Positions 32,604 through 40,523 of a stretch of DNA of 64,000 nt are shown here, piece by piece. The notes below the pieces were generated by a model, which did not search any database, was not told where the DNA came from, and saw only the letters and a list, made by a program, of their open reading frames with translations. Each line of letters opens with the position of its first letter. Within the stretch, counting starts at the first letter, position 1. The stretch comes from Streptomyces lydicus (GTDB lineage Bacteria > Actinomycetota > Actinomycetes > Streptomycetales > Streptomycetaceae). The stretch lies in NCBI RefSeq assembly GCF_001729485.1, contig NZ_CP017157.1, positions 4,650,001 to 4,714,000 of the forward strand. The letters run 5' to 3'. The translations under genes were made by a program, and so were the position numbers.

Positions 32604-33902
32604 TCACCGGCTGCTCACAGCGGTGCGGAGGGTGTGCCGGGTGCAGGCCGCGCGCAGGTGCTCCAGGCAGTCGCGGGCGGCGTCGGGCCCGCCGATCAGG
32701 CCGCCCTTGGTGGCGAACGGCAGTCCGTCGTGCGGGCCGCCCACCAGGTGGCCGGCGATGGCGAGCGGCAGTACCTCGGCCTCGATGGCGAAGCCGTCGG
32801 CGCCCAGTGCCGAGGTGACGGTCGCGGCGACATCGCCGCCCGACGCGTACAGCCCGCCGGGGCTCAGCTCGGCGACCGCGCGGTGGGTCACCTCGGCAAG
32901 GCAGCGCAGCAGGCGCGCGGCAGTGTCGGGATCGGGCGCGGGGAGCGGTTCGCCGGATGCCGTCGGGGTCGGCGGGGCCACCCGGACGCCCAGGACCGTG
33001 GCCCCCTCCCCCGCCGCCTGTCGCAGCGCCGCGAGCACCCGGTCGGCGTCCGGGGCGGCGGGGTCGAGGTCGGCCCACCGGGCCCCGAGCGCGGTTTCCG
33101 TACGGGCGAGCTGGGTGCGGGTGCGGTCGGTGACGCTGCCGACGACGGCCAGGATCCGGGCGGGAGCGCCGCCTCGGGGCCGCAGTCCCAGCTCGGCGGC
33201 GAGTGCGGCGCCGAACGGGCCGGAGTCCAGGGCGACCCAGCGGACGGCGTCCTCGGCCGTGAGGCGGGCGGCGGCCACCGCGAGCGTGCGCAGATGGGCG
33301 TTCTCGGTGGCGTCGCAGACCACGATCTCGGCCGGGTTCGCGCGCAGGGCGGCGGCCACCGCGGCCGGGCCGCGCTCGACGACGTCCAGCGTCAGCTCGC
33401 CCGTGGTCCGCCGGGTCTGCGCGCCGAGCACGGTGGCCACCCGTGAGTGCCGTACGGGGTCGAAGGGGTCGCGGGCGACGGCCGTACGGGTCAGCGGTAC
33501 GCCGTCGACGAGGTGCAGGCCGCCGACCGTGCTGCGGCCGGCGTCGGGGAAGGCGGGCACGGCCAGTGTCCGGATCCGGGCCGAGGGGTCGCGGGCGGCT
33601 GCGAGGTCGAGCACCGCGTCGAGTTCGCTGCCGGGGTTGCCGCGCAGGGTGGTGTCGACGCGTTTGACGATCAGGGGTGCCCCGCCCGCCGTTTCGGCGA
33701 CGGCACGGACGGCGGCGTAGGCGCGGGCGGAAGTCCAGTGGCGGGAGGCGGTGTTGACGACGAGCACGTCCACCCGGTCCGCATAGCGCTCGACATGGGG
33801 AAGTGCGCTGACGGTGACGGCCCGCAGACCGAGCCGCGCGTAGAGCGCGCCGGTCGCGTTGGCGCCGGTGAGGTCGTCTCCGATGACGAGCACCTGGGCC
33901 AC
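32604..33902 (-). CDS. Four-carbon acid-sugar kinase (DUF1537 family)
   Basis: 432 residues from the GTG at 33902, preceded by GGGAGGAGA; the upstream ATG would add 22 residues with no ribosome site. N-terminal domain: VLVIGDDLTGANATGALYA and VKRVDTTLRGNPGSELDAVL, both diagnostic. C-terminal nucleotide-binding part: GGLYASGGDVAATVTSAL. By family precedent it phosphorylates D-threonate, D-erythronate or a related C4 acid at O4, feeding the PdxA2-type enzyme. A 120-bp gap separates it from that gene. It lies downstream of a copy of the DeoR operator. Confidence 0.88.
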   Translation of the reverse strand: MAQVLVIGDDLTGANATGALYARLGLRAVTVSALPHVERYADRVDVLVVNTASRHWTSARAYAAVRAVAETAGGAPLIVKRVDTTLRGNPGSELDAVLDLAAARDPSARIRTLAVPAFPDAGRSTVGGLHLVDGVPLTRTAVARDPFDPVRHSRVATVLGAQTRRTTGELTLDVVERGPAAVAAALRANPAEIVVCDATENAHLRTLAVAAARLTAEDAVRWVALDSGPFGAALAAELGLRPRGGAPARILAVVGSVTDRTRTQLARTETALGARWADLDPAAPDADRVLAALRQAAGEGATVLGVRVAPPTPTASGEPLPAPDPDTAARLLRCLAEVTHRAVAELSPGGLYASGGDVAATVTSALGADGFAIEAEVLPLAIAGHLVGGPHDGLPFATKGGLIGGPDAARDCLEHLRAACTRHTLRTAVSSR

Positions 33903-33973
33903 GAGGTCTCCTCCCGTCGGCTCGGTGCCGTCACCGGCCCCGATACCACTGATGAGCGAACCGCGCATTTTTG

Positions 33974-33992
33974 ATTGCGCGATCCACGCAAC
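33974..33992. promoter_or_regulatory. Operator for the acid-sugar operon (second copy of the DeoR dyad)
   Basis: TTGCG-CGATCCA-CGCAA upstream of the kinase shares the half-sites and spacer (one base different) with the perfect dyad before the deoR gene. The two sites flank the regulator gene, the normal arrangement for a local DeoR repressor. Confidence 0.65.
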
Positions 33993-34009
33993 TCGTGGCC
34001 ACAGACTGG

Positions 34010-34816
34010 CTACTCGTCGAGCGGGCTGTCAAGGGGGGTGCGGGGCCCGCCCCCGGCGGCGCGGACCGACCAGCCCGCGTCCGCGAACGCGTCCAGCAGC
34101 CGGTCGCCGCCGCCGGAGATCAGGCCCGTGCCGGCCGGCATCGCCGCCCAGTGGGGAAAGCCCCCCTCCCCGCCGAGCTTGGAGTGGTCGGCGAGCACCC
34201 AGGCCGCCCGGGCACAATCGGCCATCGTCTCCTTCAGGGCAGCCTGGTCGGCGTCCGGGCAGTTGATCCCCCTGCGGGGGTCGAGCCCGTCGACCCCGAG
34301 GAAGGCGAGGTCCGGGGTGAGCCGGCGCAGCGCCTGTTCGGTGCGGATGCCCAGCAGCGATTCGTTCGGGCGCCGCAGCCGGCCGCCCAGCACCACGACC
34401 TCCACCCGCGCGTCGGCCAGCTCGACCAGCGTGGAGAGCCCGTTGGTGACGACGGTGATGTCGGTGCGGTCGCGCAGCTCGTGCGCCAGCCGGGCGACCG
34501 TGGTGCCCGCGTCCAGCAGGACCACGTCGCCGCTGCGGACCAGCGCGGCGGCGGCGCGGGCGATGGCGTCCTTCGCGGTGCGCTGCGCGCGCTCCTTGTC
34601 GTGCCAGGAGCGCTCCACCGCGCGGTGGTCGACCGCGCCGCCGTACGTCCGGGTGATCCGCCCGTCCGCGGCCAGCGTCGCCAGGTCGCGGCGCACGGTG
34701 GACAGCGAGACGTCGAACTCGGCCGCCAGGTCGTGCACGCTGATGTCGCCCGCGCCGAGCAGCTCCACCATCCGCTCACGCCGGCGCCGGGTGGCCGAAC
34801 GCTCCCCATTGGTCAC
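34010..34816 (-). CDS. DeoR-family regulator of the acid-sugar operon
   Basis: 268 residues from the GTG at 34816, chosen because GAGGTGGA precedes it (the longer frame starts at 34825). N-terminal winged helix: RRRERMVELLGAGDISVHDL then AAEFDVSLSTVRRDLATLAA, the DeoR signature. C-terminal sensor: VLLDAGTTVARLAHELRDR, VVTNGLSTLVEL, VEVVVLGGRLRRPNESLLG and FLGVDGLDPRRGINCPD, which binds a phosphorylated sugar in this family. It is upstream of the kinase-pdxA2-transporter genes on the same strand and has a perfect dyad over its own promoter, so autorepression is likely. Confidence 0.92.
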   Translation of the reverse strand: MTNGERSATRRRRERMVELLGAGDISVHDLAAEFDVSLSTVRRDLATLAADGRITRTYGGAVDHRAVERSWHDKERAQRTAKDAIARAAAALVRSGDVVLLDAGTTVARLAHELRDRTDITVVTNGLSTLVELADARVEVVVLGGRLRRPNESLLGIRTEQALRRLTPDLAFLGVDGLDPRRGINCPDADQAALKETMADCARAAWVLADHSKLGGEGGFPHWAAMPAGTGLISGGGDRLLDAFADAGWSVRAAGGGPRTPLDSPLDE

Positions 34817-34827
34817 GGCTTCCACCT

Positions 34828-34856
34828 CTCAAGTTGCGCGATTCACGCAACTTGAG
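34828..34856. promoter_or_regulatory. Perfect 11-bp dyad before deoR, operator
   Basis: CTCAAGTTGCG and CGCAACTTGAG are exact complements around the 7-base spacer CGATTCA. It lies 12 bases upstream of the chosen deoR start, and its core TTGCGCGATTCACGCAA recurs with one change before the kinase. Confidence 0.7.
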
Positions 34857-34916
34857 ATTAACAGCCGACGGCTCCCCCGAGGGGAGACCCGGTCCGGCGG
34901 GTCCGGCGGTGAGCCG

Positions 34917-35312
34917 TCAGGTGAGCACCTTGGCCTTGGCCTTCTGGAACTCCTCCTCGGTGATGTCCCCGTGCGCCTTCAGATCGGCAAGCTTGGCCAG
35001 CGCGTCCGCGTGCCGGGCCGACTCGTCAGCCGTTCCGGCGGTCTCCCGGATGTAGCTCCGCAGTTGCTTCTGCTGCTGCTCGGCCCGGGCGACCTCGCGT
35101 TCCGTCATGCTGCGGCCCCGCGCGAGCACGTAGATGAAGACGCCGAGGAACGGCAGCACGAGCACCAGGACCAGCCACCCCGTCTTGGCCCAGTTGTTGA
35201 GGTCCGAGCTGCGGAAGATGTCCCCGATGATCCTGAACAGCAGGAAGAACCACATCACCCAGAGGAAGATCAGGCACATCGTCCAGAACGCGTTGAGCAG
35301 CGGGTAGTCCAT
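34917..35312 (-). CDS. PLDc_N/SHOCT-domain membrane protein
   Basis: 131 residues from the ATG at 35312 with GAAGGAGG upstream. Two hydrophobic helices (FWTMCLIFLWVMWFFLLFRI and AKTGWLVLVLVLPFLGVFIY) flank the IFRSSDLNNW loop typical of PLDc_N; after a coiled stretch the C-terminal ALAKLADLKAHGDITEEEF leads to the SHOCT oligomerisation motif. Widespread in actinomycetes, function unknown. It is followed on the same strand after 35 bp by nothing obvious; the large sensor gene lies upstream. Confidence 0.85.
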   Translation of the reverse strand: MDYPLLNAFWTMCLIFLWVMWFFLLFRIIGDIFRSSDLNNWAKTGWLVLVLVLPFLGVFIYVLARGRSMTEREVARAEQQQKQLRSYIRETAGTADESARHADALAKLADLKAHGDITEEEFQKAKAKVLT

Positions 35313-35347
35313 CACGGCCTCCTTCGGTCCGCGCCGTGCCGTCACCC

Positions 35348-38065
35348 TCAAGGATCCTCGCCGTCGGCCTCTCCCGCGACCACATCACGGTCGGGCAGCG
35401 TCTGCTCGGTCCAGATGACCTTGCCGCCGGAGGTGTACCGGGTGCCCCAGCGCTCGGCGAGCTGCGCGATCAGGAAGAGGCCGCGGCCGCCCTCGTCCGT
35501 GGTGGCGGCCTGCCGCAGATGCGGCGAGGTGCTGCTGCGGTCGGACACCTCGCAGATCAGCGCGGTGTCCCGGATCAGCCGCACCCGGATCGGCCCGGAG
35601 GCGTAGCGGATGGAGTTGGTGACCAGCTCGCTGAGGATCAGCTCGGTGGTGAACGCCTCGTCCGCCAGGCCCCACTCGATCAGCTTGCGGACCGCGGCGG
35701 CCCGGACCTGGGCCACCGCGGAGGGGTCCGGCGGCACGTCCCAGTCGGCGACGTGCGCGGCGTCCAGCACCCTCGTACGGGCGACCAGCAGCGCGATGTC
35801 GTCGCTGGGGCGCTCCGGCAGCAGCGCGCCGAGCGCGGCCTCGCAGATCTCCTCCGGGGCCCGCTCGGCGTGGCCGGTAAGCGTGCGGGTCAACAGCGAC
35901 AGGCCCTCGTCGATGTCCCGGTCGCGGTCCTCGACGAGCCCGTCGGTGAAGAGGACCAGCCGGCTGTCCTCGGGCAGCGGCTGCTGCCACGTCTCGAACG
36001 GCAGCCCGCCGAGTCCGAGCGGCGGCCCGCCCGGCACGTCCGCGAGCTCGGCGATGCCGTCCGGCCGCACGACCAGCGGCTGGACGTGCCCGGCGCGCGC
36101 CATGGTGCAGATACCGGTCGCCGGGTCGTAGATGGCGTAGAGGCAGGTCGCGCCGGTGACCGGGGCCTCCGCCCCCTCCGCCCCCTCGTCCTGGTCGATG
36201 CGGGTGACGAGTTCGTCGAGGTGCCAGAGGATCTCGTCGGGCGGCAGGTCCAGGTTGGCGAAGTTGTGCACGGCGGTGCGCAGCCGGCCCATGGTGGCGG
36301 CGGCGTGCAGGCCGTGCCCCACGACGTCACCGACGACCAGCGCCACCCGCGCGCCGGGCAGCGGGATGATGTCGAACCAGTCGCCGCCGACGCCGCCGAG
36401 CCCGCCGCGCCCGGCCTGCGCCGGCAGGTAGCGGTAGGCGGCCTCGACGGCGTTCTGCTCCGGCAGACCGCGCGGCAGCAGGCTGCGCTGCAGGGTGACC
36501 GCCATGTTGTGCTCGCGCGTGTAGCGGCGGGCGTTGTCGAGGCTCACCGCGGCGCGGGCGACCAGCTCCTCGGCGAGGGAGAGGTCCTCCTCCTCGAACG
36601 GCTGGGGGTTCTGCGAACGCCAGAAGAGGGCCACGCCCAGGACGGCGCCGCGGGCCCGCAGCGGTACGGCGATCATGGAGTGGATCCCGCGCGAGACGAT
36701 CTTCCTGGCGCGCTGGGGATGCTGCAGGTGCCAGCCCCGGAACGCGGACAGCTCCGGTTCCAGCACCGGCTCGCCGCTGGTGAGCCCGGCACCGAGCGAG
36801 GTCGACGGATCGAAACGGATCAGCTCACCGACCGCGTAGAGCCCGGTGTCGGGCGGCGCGCCGGACACCGCGGTACGCCGCATCGTGATGTCCGTGCCGG
36901 TGGCCTGCGACGGTTCCTCGCCGGTCAGTACGTCCTCCACCAGGTCGACGGTGACGATGTCGGCGAACCGGGACGAGGCGAACTCCGCCAGTTCCTCGCA
37001 GGTGCGGACCACGTCGAGGGTGGTGCCGATCTCGGTACCGGCGTCGTAGAGCAGCTTCAGCCGCCCGCGGGCGACGTCGGCCCGGCCGGTGAGCGCCCGC
37101 AGCTCGGTGGTGTCGCGCAGGGTCGTCACGCTGCCGGGCGGCCCGCCGGCCTCGTCGGTCGAGCGCTGGTTGACGGCCAGCAGCCGTTCGCCGACCGGGT
37201 GGACCTCATCGGTGACGGCACGGCCGGAGGCGAGCAGCTGGGCGGTGGCGGGGTCGAGGCCGAGCTCGGTGGCCTGGCGCCCCTCGACGTCCGCGGGGAG
37301 GTCGAGCAGCCGGCGCGCCTCGTCATTGGCGAGCAGCACCCGGCCGTCGCCGCCGACGATGATCACGCCTTCCCGGACGGCGTGCAGCACCGCGTCGTGG
37401 TGCTCGTACATCCGGGTCATCTCGGCCGGGCCGAGGCCATGGGTCTGCCGGCGCAGCCGCCGGCCGACCAGGGCGGTGCCACCGAGGGCGAGCACGAGGA
37501 CGCCGGCCGCGGCGCCGAAGAGCAGCGGGAACTGGTCGTCGACGACGCCGCTGACCTTCTTGATGGTGATGCCGGCCGAGACCAGGCCGATGACCTTGCC
37601 GTCGCTGCCGAAGACCGGCACCACGGCCTGCACGAGCGGCCCGATGGTGCCGACGATCTTCTCGGTGACCACCCCGCCGGCCAGCGCCGGCTGCAGGGTG
37701 CCGACGAACTTCTTGCCGATCCGGTTCTTCATCGGATGCGTGTAGCGGATGCCCTGCGTGTTCATCACGACGATGAAGTCGACGCCGGTGCTCTTACGGG
37801 CGGCCTCCGCCCGCGGCTGCAGTACCGCGGTCGGGTCGGGACTCTGCAGCGCCGCCTGCATGCCCGGAGCGTTCGCGAACGACTGGGCGACGGCGAGCGA
37901 GCGGTGGCGGGCCTCGCGCTCCGAGTCGGACCGGGACTGCAGCACGAGCGCCGCCATGGCGGCGGCGACCAGCACCACCACGATCGCCACCTGCAGGAGA
38001 AAGACCTGACCTGCGACAGTTCGCATCCTGAGAACCGAACGCGGGCGGTCGTAGCGTCCGGCCAT
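35348..38065 (-). CDS. Multidomain sensor phosphatase: Cache-PAS-GAF-PP2C(SpoIIE)-HATPase
   Basis: 905 residues. TM1 ~18-43, an extracytoplasmic Cache-like sensor (~45-178, with VDFIVVMNTQGIRYTHPMKN and GLVSAGITIKKVSGV as in DcuS/CitA-type receptors), TM2 ~180-205, PAS ~215-335 (EGVIIVGGDGRVLLANDEAR), GAF ~345-500, SpoIIE PP2C ~525-750 (GGDWFDIIPLPG, VVGDVVGHGLHAAATM, LVLFTDGLVEDRD, RPSDDIALLVAR) and an RsbW-like HATPase ~770-890 (ELILSELVTNSIRYA, DEGGRGLFLIAQLAERWGT). It could sense an extracellular anion and both dephosphorylate and phosphorylate an anti-sigma antagonist. No partner gene is adjacent. Confidence 0.92.
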   Translation of the reverse strand: MAGRYDRPRSVLRMRTVAGQVFLLQVAIVVVLVAAAMAALVLQSRSDSEREARHRSLAVAQSFANAPGMQAALQSPDPTAVLQPRAEAARKSTGVDFIVVMNTQGIRYTHPMKNRIGKKFVGTLQPALAGGVVTEKIVGTIGPLVQAVVPVFGSDGKVIGLVSAGITIKKVSGVVDDQFPLLFGAAAGVLVLALGGTALVGRRLRRQTHGLGPAEMTRMYEHHDAVLHAVREGVIIVGGDGRVLLANDEARRLLDLPADVEGRQATELGLDPATAQLLASGRAVTDEVHPVGERLLAVNQRSTDEAGGPPGSVTTLRDTTELRALTGRADVARGRLKLLYDAGTEIGTTLDVVRTCEELAEFASSRFADIVTVDLVEDVLTGEEPSQATGTDITMRRTAVSGAPPDTGLYAVGELIRFDPSTSLGAGLTSGEPVLEPELSAFRGWHLQHPQRARKIVSRGIHSMIAVPLRARGAVLGVALFWRSQNPQPFEEEDLSLAEELVARAAVSLDNARRYTREHNMAVTLQRSLLPRGLPEQNAVEAAYRYLPAQAGRGGLGGVGGDWFDIIPLPGARVALVVGDVVGHGLHAAATMGRLRTAVHNFANLDLPPDEILWHLDELVTRIDQDEGAEGAEAPVTGATCLYAIYDPATGICTMARAGHVQPLVVRPDGIAELADVPGGPPLGLGGLPFETWQQPLPEDSRLVLFTDGLVEDRDRDIDEGLSLLTRTLTGHAERAPEEICEAALGALLPERPSDDIALLVARTRVLDAAHVADWDVPPDPSAVAQVRAAAVRKLIEWGLADEAFTTELILSELVTNSIRYASGPIRVRLIRDTALICEVSDRSSTSPHLRQAATTDEGGRGLFLIAQLAERWGTRYTSGGKVIWTEQTLPDRDVVAGEADGEDP

Positions 38066-38513
38066 GTCCTCTTTCTACACCTCCCGCATACGGTGGGCGA
38101 GCCGCGCGCTGCGGAGCGCAGCCTCCACTGGAGCCCGTGCCGCACCGGACGGCCTCACGGGCTGTTCGAGGATCGTCCCGTGATCCGGGGCCGGACGCCA
38201 GAGGGCGGGACGACCCCCGGGTAGGTTTTACTGCCGCACATATGCGAAGGTCCTTGACGAAGGGGACATAAGCGCCGGTCAGCGGAGCGGTCCGGGCGGC
38301 GCGGCCGCGCCCGGTTTCTGGACTGTGCATGTAACTCTCCCCACAGGTTTGAAGCCGTACGGGGTGGGGGAACGGCCGTCGCACGACCCACGCTTCGGCG
38401 CAACGTGCCTGGTCAGCGCGGCTCGGCGCGGCCCGGAAGCGGGCCGGGGAGCCACGCGGGGGCCGATCTTGTCGTCGTGTACGCCGGTCCGGCGGTATGA
38501 GACGTTCGTGGGC
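38066..38513. other. Non-coding gap of ~450 bp upstream of the sensor phosphatase
   Basis: It must hold the promoter of the sensor gene (minus) and of the small gene starting at 38514 (plus). An AT-richer patch lies at 38225-38265, but no convincing promoter pair or gene was found. A minus-strand frame starting ATGCACAG with GGGGAGAG upstream runs into the sensor gene and looks artefactual. Confidence 0.4.
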
Positions 38514-38852
38514 ATGCATGTTCCAGAGGAGATCCGTGCCGAGGCGGCCGCGCTCATCGACCACCACGCGCTCGGACTGTGGAAGCCCAACGACGCCGAC
38601 CGGCGAGCCGCCGTGGCGCTGTTCCGCTTCCTCGAAACCGGGCAGCCCCTCACGGGCGAGCAGCTCCGGTCCGTCCTGGCACACGCAGAACCGTCCGACG
38701 GCGCCACCGAGCGGCTGCTGCAGCTGCTCCGGATGACCGCCGCGCTGCTGGACGACACCTCGGCAGCCGAGTCCCCGGCCGGCCGCGACGCCGTCGACCA
38801 CGTTTGCCTCCTGCTGGACGCCCTGGCGCTGTCCCGGCCCGCGGACCACTGA
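38514..38852 (+). CDS. Hypothetical helical protein
   Basis: 112 residues, all-helical in appearance: VPEEIRAEAAALIDHHALGL, DADRRAAVALFRFLETGQP and LTGEQLRSVLAHAEPSDGAT, then a Leu-rich helical end. There is no signal or membrane helix. The start is uncertain: a GTG two codons upstream (38508) would also fit and neither has a strong ribosome site. Its family is not recognised. Confidence 0.55.
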   Translation: MHVPEEIRAEAAALIDHHALGLWKPNDADRRAAVALFRFLETGQPLTGEQLRSVLAHAEPSDGATERLLQLLRMTAALLDDTSAAESPAGRDAVDHVCLLLDALALSRPADH

Positions 38853-38924
38853 GCGATGTCCGGAGACCGCTGACGGGGCCGGGCACCCACTGACGGAACG
38901 CGGAGCCCGCCGCGTACGGGGGGC

Positions 38925-40175
38925 TCAGTGCTCCACGCGCCGCAGTCCGCGCACGGCTGGGATCGCCAGCAGCAGGGTGCAGGCGACGAGCGCCATGGAC
39001 GCGGACACGCACAGCAGCGGCACCGTCCCCGCGACGATCGCGAGCGGCCCCGCCATCGCCTGCCCGACCGGCTTCATCACCAGCGAGCCGGCCGCGTCGT
39101 ACGCGTGCACCCTCCCGAGGACGTCCTGCGGGATGTGCGTCTGCACGCTCGTGTGGAACATGACGATCCAGAACGCCTGGCCCACGCCGCTCACCCCGTA
39201 GCACCCGGCGACGAGCGGCGCGGGCAGGCCGAGCGCGACCCCCAACGGCATGAGCGCCCAGAGGATCATGGAGAGGGCGCCGGCCCGGAGCGGATACCGC
39301 GGGCGAAGTCTGATCGCGACGATTCCGCCCACCACGCTTCCCGCCCCGAGCGACGACATGACCAGGCCGAACGTCGTTGCTCCGTAGTCGGTGACCAGCG
39401 TGCTGTTGCCGAGGGTCATGGCGGGGCCGGAGCCCGCCAGCTGCCAGAGCATGAAGACGACGATGACACTCCACAGCCACGTTCTGGCCCGGAACTCCCG
39501 CCATCCCTCGACGAGATCGGCCCGGAACGACGGGGCGCCGTCCCGCGCGGCCGGCCCCATCGGGACCGAGCGGAGCAGGAGCAGGCAGCTGCCGCTGACC
39601 CCGTAGGTCAAGGCGTCGAGGGCGACCACCGCTGCCGGTGAGGAGACCACCAGCAGCAGGCCGGCCAGCGAGGGGCCGATGACGGCCGTGACGGACTCCG
39701 CGATGCGGAGGGTGGCGTTGCCCTTCTGTACGTCCTGGGCGATGCGCGGGGTGATGCTGGCGACTCCCGGCTGGAAGAGCGCGCTGCCCGCCCCGACCAG
39801 GGCCAGCAGCACCAGGATCTGCCACAGCTGCGGCGTACCCAGCAGGAACAGCAGCGCGAGCACCGCTTGGAAGCACAGCCGGACCGTGTCCGAGACGACC
39901 ATCAACCGCCGGGCGCCGAGGCGGTCGGACAGCACCCCACCAAAGATGATCAATGCCGCGAACAGGGCCACGAGCGCGGCCAGCGCATAGCCCACCCCGC
40001 TCGCCCCGTATCCCGCCCGGAGCACGGCTGCCGTGATCGCGACGGGGAGCATCGCGTCGCCCAGCAGAGAGGTGGTGCGGGCCGCGAAGAACAGCCGGAA
40101 GTCCGCCGTCCACAGCGGCGGTTGGCACGAGGTCTCCTTGACTCGCAGGTCATGGGCCATGTCCGAGCCAGCCAC
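38925..40175 (-). CDS. MFS transporter of the MFS_3/EntS-like group
   Basis: 416 residues, twelve helices. LFFAARTTSLLGDAMLPVAI near helix 1, GGVLSDRLGARRLMVVSD as motif A and FQPGVASITPRIAQDVQKG between helices are typical of the EntS/tetracycline-like exporters. LIIFGGVLSDRLGARR keeps the motif Asp and Arg. The start at 40175 is a GTG with a GGACGGTGAG stretch upstream; an ATG at 40160 is possible. It is the first gene after a repeat-rich region, and its substrate is not indicated. Confidence 0.85.
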   Translation of the reverse strand: MAGSDMAHDLRVKETSCQPPLWTADFRLFFAARTTSLLGDAMLPVAITAAVLRAGYGASGVGYALAALVALFAALIIFGGVLSDRLGARRLMVVSDTVRLCFQAVLALLFLLGTPQLWQILVLLALVGAGSALFQPGVASITPRIAQDVQKGNATLRIAESVTAVIGPSLAGLLLVVSSPAAVVALDALTYGVSGSCLLLLRSVPMGPAARDGAPSFRADLVEGWREFRARTWLWSVIVVFMLWQLAGSGPAMTLGNSTLVTDYGATTFGLVMSSLGAGSVVGGIVAIRLRPRYPLRAGALSMILWALMPLGVALGLPAPLVAGCYGVSGVGQAFWIVMFHTSVQTHIPQDVLGRVHAYDAAGSLVMKPVGQAMAGPLAIVAGTVPLLCVSASMALVACTLLLAIPAVRGLRRVEH

Positions 40176-40264
40176 CGCTCACCGTCCCCCGTGTGCCGTT
40201 GTTCCCGACCAGGGCGACACTTTCCTGCCGCGGACGTCCCTCGGTCAACGGAATATGTCCGCCC

Positions 40265-40368
40265 CCGCACCGCGTCGCTGCGCCCGCCCCCGCACCACGT
40301 CGCTATGCCCGCCCACCCCCCCCCCGCACCGCGTCGCTACGCCCACCGCCGATCCGCATCACTACACC
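40265..40368. repeat. Imperfect direct repeats, three to four copies
   Basis: Units of CCGCACCRCGTCGCTRYGCCC occur at 40265-40285, 40290-40310 and 40324-40344, with a degenerate copy near 40352-40368. They lie in the 344-bp gap 40176-40519 between the EntS-like transporter and the APC permease. The gap also holds a hairpin and a 37-bp tandem duplication. Confidence 0.7.
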
Positions 40369-40396
40369 CGCCCACCCCCCGAAGGGGGGTGGGCGG
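40368..40396 (-). terminator. Hairpin terminator after the APC permease gene
   Basis: CCGCCCACCCCCC and GGGGGGTGGGCGG form a 13-bp perfect stem with a GAA loop, about 120 bp beyond the permease stop on the minus strand. Confidence 0.65.
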
Positions 40397-40449
40397 CGGG
40401 GAAAAACAGGAGCGGCACGAAGCAGGAAGCCGGAAGCCGGAACACGAAG

Positions 40450-40523
40450 CCGGAAGCCGCGCGACCGGCCGGTGGCTCGGCCCTACCCGGAAGCCGCGCG
40501 ACCGGCCGGCGGCTCGGCCCTAC
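40450..40523. repeat. 37-bp tandem duplication covering the 3' end of the APC permease gene
   Basis: Positions 40450-40486 and 40487-40523 are identical apart from one base (T at 40473, C at 40510). The second copy includes the permease stop codon (40520-40522). Upstream, GGAAGCC heptamers (40422-40462) continue the low-complexity tract. Confidence 0.8.

Noticed and set aside
35336..38224. 962-codon plus-strand frame
   Set aside because: Antisense to the sensor phosphatase; repetitive Gly/Arg/Gln/His composition and no domain.
38155..38403. Minus-strand peptide frame upstream of the sensor gene
   Set aside because: A good GGGGAGAG lies before one ATG in this region, but the frames are Arg/Pro-rich and either stop early or run through the sensor gene antisense frame.
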